This document shows, piece by piece, positions 1 to 6,040 of a DNA stretch of 7,098 nt. A program made the translations under genes and the position numbers. The stretch is from positions 1 through 7,098 of the forward strand of contig CAYNOU010000091.1 in assembly GCA_964398885.1 (NCBI GenBank), given 5' to 3'. The stretch comes from JAGMCF01 sp964398885. GTDB taxonomy: Bacteria; Cloacimonadota; Cloacimonadia; JGIOTU-2. Numbering within the stretch: position 1 is the stretch's first letter; each line of letters starts with the position of its first letter. The notes under the pieces were generated by a model that did no database searches, was not told the DNA's origin, and was given only the letters and a program-made list of their open reading frames with translations.

Positions 1-57
1 AACTCTGCCAATTTTGACTGATAGTCAGACCCCTTTTATACTTTAGTAATAGTTATA

Positions 58-1848
58 TTATCGCAGCATCAGAATCTTCCTTATTTCAGATTTATATTTA
101 TCTGTTTCAATACGATAGAAATAAATCCCATTGGATAACTGTCTGCCTATGTTATCTTGACCATTCCAAACAACCTTCTCTTTTCCAGTTAAATCACCAA
201 AACGCTTTACCAATTGACCTTTAACATTATAAATCTTTATCTGTGCTAATCCGTGTAAATCTGTGGCTGAAAAAGAGATTGTAGTTGAACCTTGCATCGG
301 ATTCGGCATACTCGAAGCAAAACCGAACACAAGCGGTTTGCTAATCATGGGTTGCTCTTCAACACCAACCTCAACTCCGGTTCCAGTCACGGTTATCGTG
401 TCTGGCGAGGTCGTAGCATTATGGGTGAAGATGATATTACCAGTTTCAGCACCTGCATTGGTCGGAGCAAAGGTGATGTAGAACTCCATACTTTCTGCTG
501 GTACAAGACTACCAGCAGTTGGTGTAACCGTGAATTTGGCATTATCTGACACCACTGAAGTAATATCCAACGTTGCGGTGCCAGTATTAGTCACAGTGAC
601 GCTGTCAGTCTTGCTTGAATCGACATACACATCCCCAAAAGCGATACTAGTAGGTGTGACCGAGAATGCTGGCATCAAATCTCGAATTACTGAGACGCTG
701 TTACCATAATAATTCGCAACATAGACTCGGTTATATTGCGGGTTATAAGTAAAGGCTTTAGGACCGTTGCCGACTTCAATTGTAGTAAGTACACTATTGG
801 TTGCACCATCAATAATTGTGATAGTCCTACCCATACTGGAGTAAGTCCCTGAATTAGCACAATAGACTTTGTTATTAGTCGGATTATAAAATAAAGCAGA
901 AGGCTCATCTCCTACTGGAATTGTTGTGATGACACTATCGGTTGCACCATCAATCACAGTAACCGTGTCGCGCCACTGATTTGCACAGTAAACTTTGTTA
1001 TTGGTTAGATTATAAGTTAAGGCATAAGGAACACGTTTTACTGGAATTGTAGTAATTAAACTATCGGTTGCACCATTAATCACGGTAACACTGCTGCTAG
1101 CAGCACTAGAATTAGCCCAATAGACCTTGTTATTGGTCGGATTATGAACGAATGCGAAGGGGTAAGTTCCGGCTTGAATTGTAGTAATTATACTATTGGT
1201 TGCACCATCAATCACGGCAACAGTGTTGTTAGACCAATTAGCACAATATACTTTGTTATCGGTCTGATTATAACCTAAGTCAACGGGCCCCCAGGGAGCG
1301 GGCGCTCCAAGTGTAATTGTTGTAATTACACCATTGGTTGCGCCATCAATCACGGTAACATTGTTGCTAGTCCAGTTAGCAGTGTATACTTTATTATTGG
1401 TCGGATTATAAACTGGGCGATAAGGACCAGCTCCTACCGGAATTGTTGCAATGACACTATTAGTTGCACCATCAATCACTCTAACACTGCCGGGATATTC
1501 CCAAGGATAAGGCATAGAAGCGTATACTTTATTATCGGTCGAATTATAACATAAGAAATGAGGATACCCTCCTACTGGAATTGTTGTGATGACACTATTA
1601 GTAGAGCCATCAATCACGGTAACAGTGTTGGCACCGTAACCCCAGTTAGCAGTATATATTTTGTTATCAGTCGAATTATAAACTAAGTGATTAGGATTAA
1701 TTCCTACTGGAATTGTCGTCTCGAGCCATTGCCCATATGATATAGTAGTGAGTAGCGAGAAGATAGTCGTTAGGGATAAAAATGACAATTTTTTCATAAT
1801 TCCTCCAATCCGAATACTCAATACTTCTTTTACACTTTTGTTCAACAT
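58..1848 (-). CDS. Secreted YVTN-type beta-propeller protein with ASH-like domain and FlgD-like C-terminal sorting domain
   Basis: Probable exported or cell-surface protein of 596 residues from the outer start. After a signal peptide (about residues 18-39, beginning MKKLSFLSL and ending near SYG/Q), residues 41-391 hold eight propeller units, each with the pattern VGxxP..YNxxNNKVYxAN..VTVIDGATNSVITTIP. The chain enters with the strand ETTIP and leaves with SVSVI, which fits closure of the ring by both termini. Residues about 393-492 resemble an ASH/HYDIN or choice-of-anchor D Ig-like fold (SIAFGDVYVDSSKTDSVTVT). Residues about 505-596 resemble FlgD-like or Por-type sorting modules (PNPMQGSTTISFS, IKIYNVKGQLVKRF, SNGIYFYRI). 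The ligand is unknown. Two starts are possible: 1848, with AAAGGAG 5 nt upstream, and 1797, with GGAGG 4 nt upstream and directly at the signal peptide. The family assignment is solid; the role (adhesion, binding or other surface function) is inference. Confidence 0.88.
   Translation of the reverse strand: MLNKSVKEVLSIRIGGIMKKLSFLSLTTIFSLLTTISYGQWLETTIPVGINPNHLVYNSTDNKIYTANWGYGANTVTVIDGSTNSVITTIPVGGYPHFLCYNSTDNKVYASMPYPWEYPGSVRVIDGATNSVIATIPVGAGPYRPVYNPTNNKVYTANWTSNNVTVIDGATNGVITTITLGAPAPWGPVDLGYNQTDNKVYCANWSNNTVAVIDGATNSIITTIQAGTYPFAFVHNPTNNKVYWANSSAASSSVTVINGATDSLITTIPVKRVPYALTYNLTNNKVYCANQWRDTVTVIDGATDSVITTIPVGDEPSALFYNPTNNKVYCANSGTYSSMGRTITIIDGATNSVLTTIEVGNGPKAFTYNPQYNRVYVANYYGNSVSVIRDLMPAFSVTPTSIAFGDVYVDSSKTDSVTVTNTGTATLDITSVVSDNAKFTVTPTAGSLVPAESMEFYITFAPTNAGAETGNIIFTHNATTSPDTITVTGTGVEVGVEEQPMISKPLVFGFASSMPNPMQGSTTISFSATDLHGLAQIKIYNVKGQLVKRFGDLTGKEKVVWNGQDNIGRQLSNGIYFYRIETDKYKSEIRKILMLR
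676..1728 (-). repeat. Eight degenerate tandem repeats encoding the propeller blades
   Basis: The coding DNA repeats itself about every 125-145 bases. On the plus strand the motif ggttgcaccatcaatcac recurs in variants near 798, 941, 1067, 1199, 1336, 1477 and 1615, each followed by a copy of the tttgttattggtcggattat type. Units differ in length because the loop between the AN and VTVI strands varies. The repeats stay in frame, so they reflect blade duplication within the gene and not a separate element. Such similarity at DNA level makes gain or loss of blades by recombination plausible. Confidence 0.85.
1797..1806 (-). promoter_or_regulatory. Second ribosome binding site, for the internal start at 1797
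   Basis: On the minus strand GGAGGA stands 3 nt before the ATG at 1797-1795 (4 nt if the core is GGAGG). The codons after this ATG open a textbook signal peptide. The spacing is a little tight, whereas the upstream start at 1848 has better spacing. The sequence alone does not decide between them. Confidence 0.5.
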
Positions 1849-1862
1849 AATAACTCCTTTCT
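1815..1862 (-). repeat. Translation-start cassette, copy A
   Basis: A 48-bp segment that carries the AAAGGAG site, the ATG at 1848 and the codons for MLNKSVKEVLS, identical at 46 of 48 positions to 3147-3194. One of the two differences is a silent Leu codon change and the other lies between the ribosome binding site and the ATG. Similarity stops abruptly on both sides, and the two downstream proteins are unrelated. Confidence 0.85.
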
Positions 1863-2001
1863 TTGTAACCTTAATGTGTTCTACATAATTTAGTTAATTT
1901 ATTAATTTAACAAATGGTTAACATTCATAAAATTTTTCCACTTTATTATCATCCGGATATTCAAGATGTTGAAATATAAGTCCCAAAGCCTTTGCATATA
2001 A

Positions 2002-3180
2002 CTAACCCTGACCCCCCTCAATCTCACCATAAACAATTTCACATGTACTATTATTCAATAGCAATACTATTCCTACTACGGGACAGGTTACATCGTTAAA
2101 AATATAACTTCCTTCATTAAGGGTTTGTTGGTCAATAATAAAAGGATTATTAGGATCTACATAATCTAATAATATTGCTTCTCCTGAGGCATTAAGATAG
2201 TCATCATTTCCGCTTTTCTCATATCTAAAACTCCCTTGTATATTATAACTACCCACTAACTCAATTTGCATTTGCCAGTTCTGTCCATCCATAAAAAAAT
2301 AAATATATCCTGTTGCTCCCACTGTACTTGCTGATTCAAAAGTAATTTCGTTTGAAGCACTTTGATAGGCATATCCAATGGATGCATCACAGCTTACATT
2401 AGAAACTGGTGAGTCAAATATAAATGTAATAGTAGAGTTAACCAGCACATGAAAGCCCTGTTTATCTTTATATTTGTTAAGAAAACTTTCATTTACATCT
2501 ACAATTTTAATGAGGTCTTCAGTCTTAACTGGAACACCTCGTTTTAACTTATCCAACTCAATAATGTCAGGACGAATTTCCGGTGACAATTTTAATTTTA
2601 TATCAGGTATTTCTCCCGGACATTTGTTAAGAAATTCAGGTCTTTCTTTTAGACCCTCATTCAAACACTCAATTAGAATATATTTACTCTTATAGCTCTT
2701 TAAGACTGAATCGCTCTTTTTGCGTCCAATATAACCTTCGGTAATTTCAGCTACAACAACTTCCATTATAGGAACTTCTTTATAATCAGGCTTTCTGTTA
2801 AGTTTTATTCTGTAATGAAAATTCACTTCTGTATTCTCATCATTTATTATTCTAATTGAATCAGAATACAATACTATCCAAAGAGGATTTGATTTTTTAA
2901 TCTCCTTACCAGATGGAAGTCTTGTATAATTAGTTTTTTCTACCAAATGATATTCTTTCCCTTTTTCATAATTAGGATGTTCTTTCAATAAAGTAATAGT
3001 AGCATAAACATAAATAGAATCTCCAACATAGATTTTGTCTTTGGAAACATTTATTTCTATCTTTACAGGTGCTTCTGGAATAGCTGGTGGTGTGGCAACT
3101 AATGTGGTAAATAACAAAGAAATAAATATTATCAATATTGCTCCTTTACTCAATACTTCTTTTACACTTTTGTTTAACAT
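2002..3180 (-). CDS. Exported protein of unknown function (392 residues)
   Basis: I do not recognise this family. Residues 13-30 form a hydrophobic stretch (AILIIFISLLFTTLVAT) preceded by lysines and followed by a Pro/Ala-rich segment, consistent with a Sec signal peptide or an N-terminal anchor. Residues about 38-170 look like beta-rich Ig-type strands (KIEINVSKDKIYVGDSIYVY). The middle (about 171-245) is charged and Pro/Lys-rich. The C-terminal part (about 246-392) is again beta-rich, with SGEAILLDYVDP. There are five cysteines, at about 172, 187, 264, 366 and 380. It lacks the sorting domain of its downstream neighbour. I chose the start at 3180 because AAAGGAG lies 5 nt upstream and the first 11 codons match the other cassette. 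An in-frame ATG at 3249 would add 23 basic residues with only a weak AGGA site. Confidence 0.72.
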   Translation of the reverse strand: MLNKSVKEVLSKGAILIIFISLLFTTLVATPPAIPEAPVKIEINVSKDKIYVGDSIYVYATITLLKEHPNYEKGKEYHLVEKTNYTRLPSGKEIKKSNPLWIVLYSDSIRIINDENTEVNFHYRIKLNRKPDYKEVPIMEVVVAEITEGYIGRKKSDSVLKSYKSKYILIECLNEGLKERPEFLNKCPGEIPDIKLKLSPEIRPDIIELDKLKRGVPVKTEDLIKIVDVNESFLNKYKDKQGFHVLVNSTITFIFDSPVSNVSCDASIGYAYQSASNEITFESASTVGATGYIYFFMDGQNWQMQIELVGSYNIQGSFRYEKSGNDDYLNASGEAILLDYVDPNNPFIIDQQTLNEGSYIFNDVTCPVVGIVLLLNNSTCEIVYGEIEGGQG

Positions 3181-3194
3181 AATTACTCCTTTCT
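3147..3194 (-). repeat. Translation-start cassette, copy B
   Basis: Second copy of the 48-bp segment at 1815-1862 (46/48 identical), in the same orientation and 1332 bp away. It supplies AAAGGAG, the ATG at 3180 and codons for MLNKSVKEVLS. Just inside its end the gene has a second purine-rich AAAGGAG, 5 nt before an in-frame TTG (minus strand, around 3145-3131). Copy A is likewise followed by a second ribosome binding site. Confidence 0.85.
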
Positions 3195-3235
3195 GTCTAG
3201 TCATTTTTTTTCGTTTTATTCTTAACAATATTTTT

Positions 3236-3248
3236 TGGCATAATGCCA
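3236..3248. repeat. 13-bp palindrome (TGGCAT-A-ATGCCA)
   Basis: Perfect 6-bp arms around one central base, about 55 bases upstream of the start at 3180. It could be an operator half-site pair or chance. It also overlaps the alternative ATG at 3249. No regulator for it is visible in the window. Confidence 0.4.
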
Positions 3249-3256
3249 TAATTCCT

Positions 3257-3331
3257 ATTTACCCTGTGTAATATATCGTAATATATTTATTTATAAAATT
3301 TTGGGTTGGGATGCTATTACACAGGGTGAAT
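3257..3331. repeat. Inverted repeat with 17-bp arms around a 41-nt loop
   Basis: Arms at 3257-3273 (core ACCCTGTGTAATA) and 3315-3331 (core TATTACACAGGGT) are complementary at 16 of 17 positions. The A/T-rich loop includes a short direct repeat (gtaatatat, twice). No T-run follows on either strand, so a simple intrinsic terminator is unlikely. It may be a small non-autonomous mobile repeat or a long hairpin in the leader of the exported-protein gene. Confidence 0.75.
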
Positions 3332-3351
3332 AAGTTAACATAACCCATTTG

Positions 3352-3416
3352 TCCCATTAGATCCACCAGCGCCGACTTGCCGGCATCCCGTAAACGGGGC
3401 TGGCAGACTAACGGGA
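3352..3416 (-). repeat. GC-rich branched hairpin element
   Basis: Read on the minus strand, 3416-3399 pairs with 3370-3352 as an 18-bp stem with one bulged T (3361). It encloses two small hairpins: 3398-3387 (CCCG-TTTA-CGGG) and 3384-3371 (GCCG-GCAAGT-CGGC). Three of the pairs are G-U and work only in minus-strand RNA; on the other strand they would be A-C mismatches. The element is a GC island in very A/T-rich surroundings. It resembles interspersed palindromic repeats or a small structured RNA. Its function is unknown. Confidence 0.6.
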
Positions 3417-3428
3417 TTTAGCCTTAAT

Positions 3429-3632
3429 TTATTTAGTGCAATTTAGATATTTTAAAATCTCTTTTGTCAAATTTTTTTCATATTTTTAAAATTTTATTTC
3501 CATCGTAAAATGTATTATCTCATCAAAAAGAGATTTTATCGCATGTGCATAACAAAGACTTACAATTAATAAAAAAAGTAATAACCTATCCTTTGATTTC
3601 TTAGAAATTGTTATTTTTTTTTGAAAATAAAT
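3429..3632 (-). pseudogene. Possible remnant or cryptic frame after dut with a signal-peptide-like segment
   Basis: In the same frame as dut, directly after its TAG stop, an open stretch runs to a TAA at 3488-3486. It encodes SKKSKDRLLLFLLIVSLCY followed by AHA, which looks like a signal peptide (Lys-rich start, hydrophobic core, AHA cleavage-like site). About 17 more residues follow, and past the TAA the frame stays open to another stop at 3431-3429. There is no ATG, GTG or TTG start and no clear ribosome binding site before the hydrophobic stretch. It could be the decayed front of an exported-protein gene, a frameshifted gene or chance in A/T-rich DNA. Confidence 0.28.
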
Positions 3633-4085
3633 CTATTTGCAATCAAGTTTAGTATCTGTATGCCCGAATCCACCACTATCTCTTTCTGTCTTGCTTAAGG
3701 AATCACTTTCTTCTAAAATTGCATCTTCAACCTTTGAGAAAACCATTTGAGCGATTCTCATATTAGGTTTTACAATAAAATTTTCATCCCCAAAATTAAA
3801 AGTTATTATCTTAACCTCCCCTCTATAATCAGAATCAATAGTGCCTGGAGAGTTTAAAATTCCTATTTTATGATTAATTGCCAGACCGCTTCTTGGACGA
3901 ATTTGTGCTTCGTATCCCGATGGAACTTCAATAGAAAAACCTGTGGGTATCAAAGCAACATCCTCAGGCAAGATTACTACATCTTTTGCTAAATCGGCAA
4001 ATATATCATATCCAGAAGAATGCGGAGTCATCTTTTCTGGCAATTTCGCAGTTTTGGATAATCTTTTTATTTGAATCTTAACCAT
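3633..4085 (-). CDS. dut: Deoxyuridine 5'-triphosphate nucleotidohydrolase (dUTPase)
   Basis: Hydrolyses dUTP to dUMP and diphosphate, keeping uracil out of DNA and feeding dTMP synthesis; the family is a cytosolic homotrimer with Mg2+. From the start at 4085 it has 150 residues, normal for the family, and all five motifs are visible: SSGYDIFA (23-30), RPRSGLA (63-69), GTIDSDYRGE (81-90, with catalytic Asp84 and Tyr87 by analogy with E. coli), RIAQMVF (110-116) and the flexible C-terminal RDSGGFGHT (135-143). Asp follows motif 5 where Gly is usual. The ATG shares one base with the TGA stop of ispA and has no strong ribosome binding site, which suggests translational coupling. An upstream TTG (4115) would overlap ispA by 31 bases and adds residues the family lacks. 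Confidence 0.96.
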   Translation of the reverse strand: MVKIQIKRLSKTAKLPEKMTPHSSGYDIFADLAKDVVILPEDVALIPTGFSIEVPSGYEAQIRPRSGLAINHKIGILNSPGTIDSDYRGEVKIITFNFGDENFIVKPNMRIAQMVFSKVEDAILEESDSLSKTERDSGGFGHTDTKLDCK

Positions 4086-4975
4086 CAGAATTCTCTTGTC
4101 GTAATGTAAACACAAATCTTTTTCAAAAATTCTGCTTTACTACCATAATAAGAAATTATGTCTTGAGCTTTTTTTTGTAATTCCTGAGCCTTTTCTTTTG
4201 CTTTTTCTATGCCATATATTTTAGGGTAAGTAGCTTTCCCCCTCTGAGCATCAAGTCCGGTTTTCTTACCCATCTTTTCTTCAGAACCCTCTACATCAAG
4301 AATATCATCACTTATTTGGAAAAGCAGCCCTAAGGTTTTACCAAATTCCGTAATCCTTTCTAAATCATCTTCACCTGCTTCAGCCATAATCGCACCAAAA
4401 CGAACAGCTGTGGTAATCAACTTTGCAGTTTTATTCATATGAATATAATCAAGGGTTTTTGGTGAAACATATTTTCTTTCACTATCAATATCAACTACTT
4501 GACCTGCAATTAACCCTGTATTCCCTGTTGCTTCTGCGAACTCTTTTAATAACTCAACTTTAACTTTAGGTTTTACCTCAACTGTAAGCAGAACCTTAAA
4601 TGCTTCAACAATTAATGCATCACCTGCAAGTGTTGCAATATCCTCCCCAAACTCTATATGGCAGGCAGGTTTCCCTCTTCTGAAATCATCATTATCTATA
4701 TCTGGTAAATCATCATGTATTAATGAATAAGTATGAATCAACTCAATAGCAGCAGCAACAGGTAATATTTTTTTATCCATATGTCCAAAAAGTTGATATG
4801 TAGTAATTGTCAGATATGGACGGATTCTTTTGCCACCGGCAAAAAGAGTGTAACGCATTGCTTTATGTATAATTTTGGGATACTCATCCTTTCGCGGTAA
4901 AAATCTATCAATAGTAATATTGACTAATTCTCTTTTCTCTTTAACATCTTTTTTGAGACGCATCATTTTGGTCAT
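4085..4975 (-). CDS. ispA: Polyprenyl diphosphate synthase, farnesyl (or geranylgeranyl) diphosphate synthase
   Basis: Condenses isopentenyl diphosphate with allylic diphosphates to make farnesyl diphosphate (possibly geranylgeranyl diphosphate), the precursor of undecaprenyl carriers and quinone tails. The protein of 296 residues is a normal length. It shows GGKRIRP (47-53), the first Asp-rich motif DDLPDID (88-94) followed by NDDFRRGKP, GLIAGQVVDI (154-163) and the second Asp-rich motif DDILD (223-227). The two extra residues inside the first motif mark the type II bacterial class. Tyr83 and Ser84 just before it match E. coli IspA (HAYSLIHDD) better than typical geranylgeranyl synthases, so a C15 product is favoured; this is inference. 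AGGAG lies 8 nt before the ATG at 4975. The gene following xseB is a common bacterial arrangement. Confidence 0.94.
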   Translation of the reverse strand: MTKMMRLKKDVKEKRELVNITIDRFLPRKDEYPKIIHKAMRYTLFAGGKRIRPYLTITTYQLFGHMDKKILPVAAAIELIHTYSLIHDDLPDIDNDDFRRGKPACHIEFGEDIATLAGDALIVEAFKVLLTVEVKPKVKVELLKEFAEATGNTGLIAGQVVDIDSERKYVSPKTLDYIHMNKTAKLITTAVRFGAIMAEAGEDDLERITEFGKTLGLLFQISDDILDVEGSEEKMGKKTGLDAQRGKATYPKIYGIEKAKEKAQELQKKAQDIISYYGSKAEFLKKICVYITTREF

Positions 4976-5016
4976 TGGTTTTACTCCTACAGAATTTCAC
5001 TTGTCTCTTATAAAAC

Positions 5017-5167
5017 TAACCACGAATTCACCCNNNNNNNNNNNNNNNNNNNNNNNNNNNNNNNNNNNNNNNNNNNNNNNNNNNNNNNNNNNNNNNNNNN
5101 NNNNNNNNNNNNNNNNNNNNNNNNNNNNNNNNNTCAAAGAATATCTAACGGGGTGAATTTGTGGTTA
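5017..5167. repeat. Inverted repeat flanking the assembly gap
   Basis: The 17 bases touching the gap on the left (5017-5033, TAACCACGAATTCACCC) are the reverse complement of 5151-5167 on the right with one mismatch. Inside the right arm the sequence continues CTAACGGGG (5145-5153), which resembles CTAACGGGA at 3408-3416 in the branched hairpin. The element probably is an interspersed palindromic repeat whose centre is missing from the assembly. The right arm codes for the C-terminus of xseB. Confidence 0.7.
5034..5133. other. Assembly gap of 100 N
   Basis: Exactly 100 unknown bases, the usual placeholder for a scaffold join of unknown size. The true length and content between xseB and ispA are not known; a gene or mobile element could be hidden here. 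The flanking genes have the expected order, so the join itself is plausible. Confidence 0.97.
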
Positions 5168-5363
5168 TTTCTTGTTTTTCAGCTTCACTTAGTAAGGAAA
5201 TCTTATTTTCTATCTTCTTTAATCTTTCAGAACAAAGCTTGATTAATTTAATGCCTTCTTCATAATATTCTAAAGATTTTTCAATATCAACATTCCCCTT
5301 TTCTAATAAATCAACTATTTCTTGTAATCTTAATAAAGCTTTTTCAAATTTTATTTCTGCCAT
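5145..5363 (-). CDS. xseB: Exodeoxyribonuclease VII small subunit
   Basis: Small subunit of exonuclease VII, which degrades single-stranded DNA to oligonucleotides together with the large subunit XseA (not in this window). The 72-residue length is typical. The family core is clear: FEKALLRLQEIVDLLEKGN, then DIEKSLEYYEEGIKLIK and CSERLKKIENKISLL, two long helices that form the coiled coil. The ATG at 5363 lies 3 bases after the thiN stop, and its ribosome binding site (GAAAGG) sits inside the end of thiN. The last residues (TTNSPR) and the TAG stop are encoded by the arm of the inverted repeat next to the gap. The original C-terminus was therefore probably altered by repeat insertion, without touching the conserved helices. 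Confidence 0.92.
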   Translation of the reverse strand: MAEIKFEKALLRLQEIVDLLEKGNVDIEKSLEYYEEGIKLIKLCSERLKKIENKISLLSEAEKQEITTNSPR

Positions 5364-5366
5364 TTT

Positions 5367-6002
5367 CTACCTTTCTATAATTACTAATAAAATTCCATCA
5401 GAAACAGTAATAGAGAACTCTTCCTCGGTTGTAATATTACTAATACCTTTACTACTTGAACGATATATTTTCTCATTATTGAGGGGAAATTTCAATGCTG
5501 ATGTCTTTTTAACTATTGTAAAATCTGTAAGCGAAATAAGAGAAATATTTTCGCCGATTTTGGCGGGTATATAAACCTTGTCTGTTACAACATAAATTTC
5601 GCTTTTGACATTTAAGAAATGAAATTTAAGACCTTGATTTATAAATTTCTCTATAAGAAAAATATTAGCTAATGAGTGGTCAAGCCTACCATCCACAGCA
5701 TTAATTAATGTAACATCATTGTATCCATTCTGTGAACAGAATTCAATAGCAAGCTCAGTGTCGCTTTTGTCTTTATCAACAGGAAATTTTCTTACATCGG
5801 ATTTTTCCTTTAACAAACTTAGATATTCGGGCAAAATAGAGTCAAAATCCCCAATCAGGACATCGGGGATAATCCCATGTTTACAGAGATAATTTGCCCC
5901 TCCATCTGCTGCTATAATAATCCCTGATAAATCAATATCTAAAGTAAAATTGTTATTCTGATAACTAATGGGATTATTACAGAAAATAAAAGCCTTTTTC
6001 AA
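5367..6002 (-). CDS. thiN: Thiamine pyrophosphokinase
   Basis: Transfers diphosphate from ATP to thiamine, giving thiamine diphosphate and AMP; cytosolic, and used when thiamine is salvaged. The 211 residues match the usual bacterial length. Visible family motifs are AADGGA (31-36), PDVLIGDFDS (46-55), the Asp/Lys-rich DKDKSDTELA (76-85), DGRLDHSLANI (104-114, usually GGRxDH) and SSSKGISN (182-189) in the C-terminal thiamine-binding beta domain. The start is TTG: an in-frame TAA sits directly before it and the first beta strand (KKAFIFCN) begins right after, so no other start fits. No good ribosome binding site precedes it, which suggests weak translation or coupling to the M23 gene, whose stop lies 38 bp upstream. 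Confidence 0.93.
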   Translation of the reverse strand: MKKAFIFCNNPISYQNNNFTLDIDLSGIIIAADGGANYLCKHGIIPDVLIGDFDSILPEYLSLLKEKSDVRKFPVDKDKSDTELAIEFCSQNGYNDVTLINAVDGRLDHSLANIFLIEKFINQGLKFHFLNVKSEIYVVTDKVYIPAKIGENISLISLTDFTIVKKTSALKFPLNNEKIYRSSSKGISNITTEEEFSITVSDGILLVIIER

Positions 6003-6040
6003 TTAATTTGCACTCTATCCGTTAATTATTATTTGATAAA

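Larger units (their letters stand above)
3181..3632. other. Gene-poor intergenic region with several structured elements
   Basis: This stretch of 452 bases separates dut from the exported orphan gene. Apart from the features listed separately (palindrome, long inverted repeat, branched hairpin, remnant frame) it is A/T-rich. No intrinsic terminator with a stable stem and T-run is visible for the dut operon, and no clear -35/-10 pair is visible for the exported genes. One of the listed structures may serve as a transcript end, but this is inference. Confidence 0.7.

Noticed and set aside
263..549. Two overlapping plus-strand frames of 72 and 85 residues
   Set aside because: They are antisense to the well-supported propeller gene, show no family pattern, and have no ribosome binding site.
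1861..2001. Promoter for the propeller gene
   Set aside because: TTGTTA-like and A/T-rich boxes exist, but no pair has convincing match and spacing; the gene may be read through from the upstream exported gene.
2474..2695. Plus-strand frame of 73 residues
   Set aside because: Antisense to the exported orphan gene, with a composition that simply mirrors it.
3035..3271. Plus-strand frame of 78 residues with hydrophobic stretches
   Set aside because: The hydrophobic parts are the complement of the signal peptide region of the minus-strand gene; no independent support.
3378..3405. Intrinsic terminator formed by the GC-rich stem
   Set aside because: No T-run follows on either strand; the branched minus-strand fold explains the pairing better.
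4086..4115. Longer dUTPase start at the TTG at 4115
   Set aside because: It would overlap ispA by 31 bases and add ten residues before the conserved first strand; the ATG at 4085 fits coupling and the family length.
4875..5156. Plus-strand frame crossing the assembly gap
   Set aside because: It is open only because the Ns are unread, and it is antisense to ispA.
5017..5167. CRISPR array hidden at the gap
   Set aside because: Only two inverted arms are seen, with no direct repeats or spacers and no cas genes.
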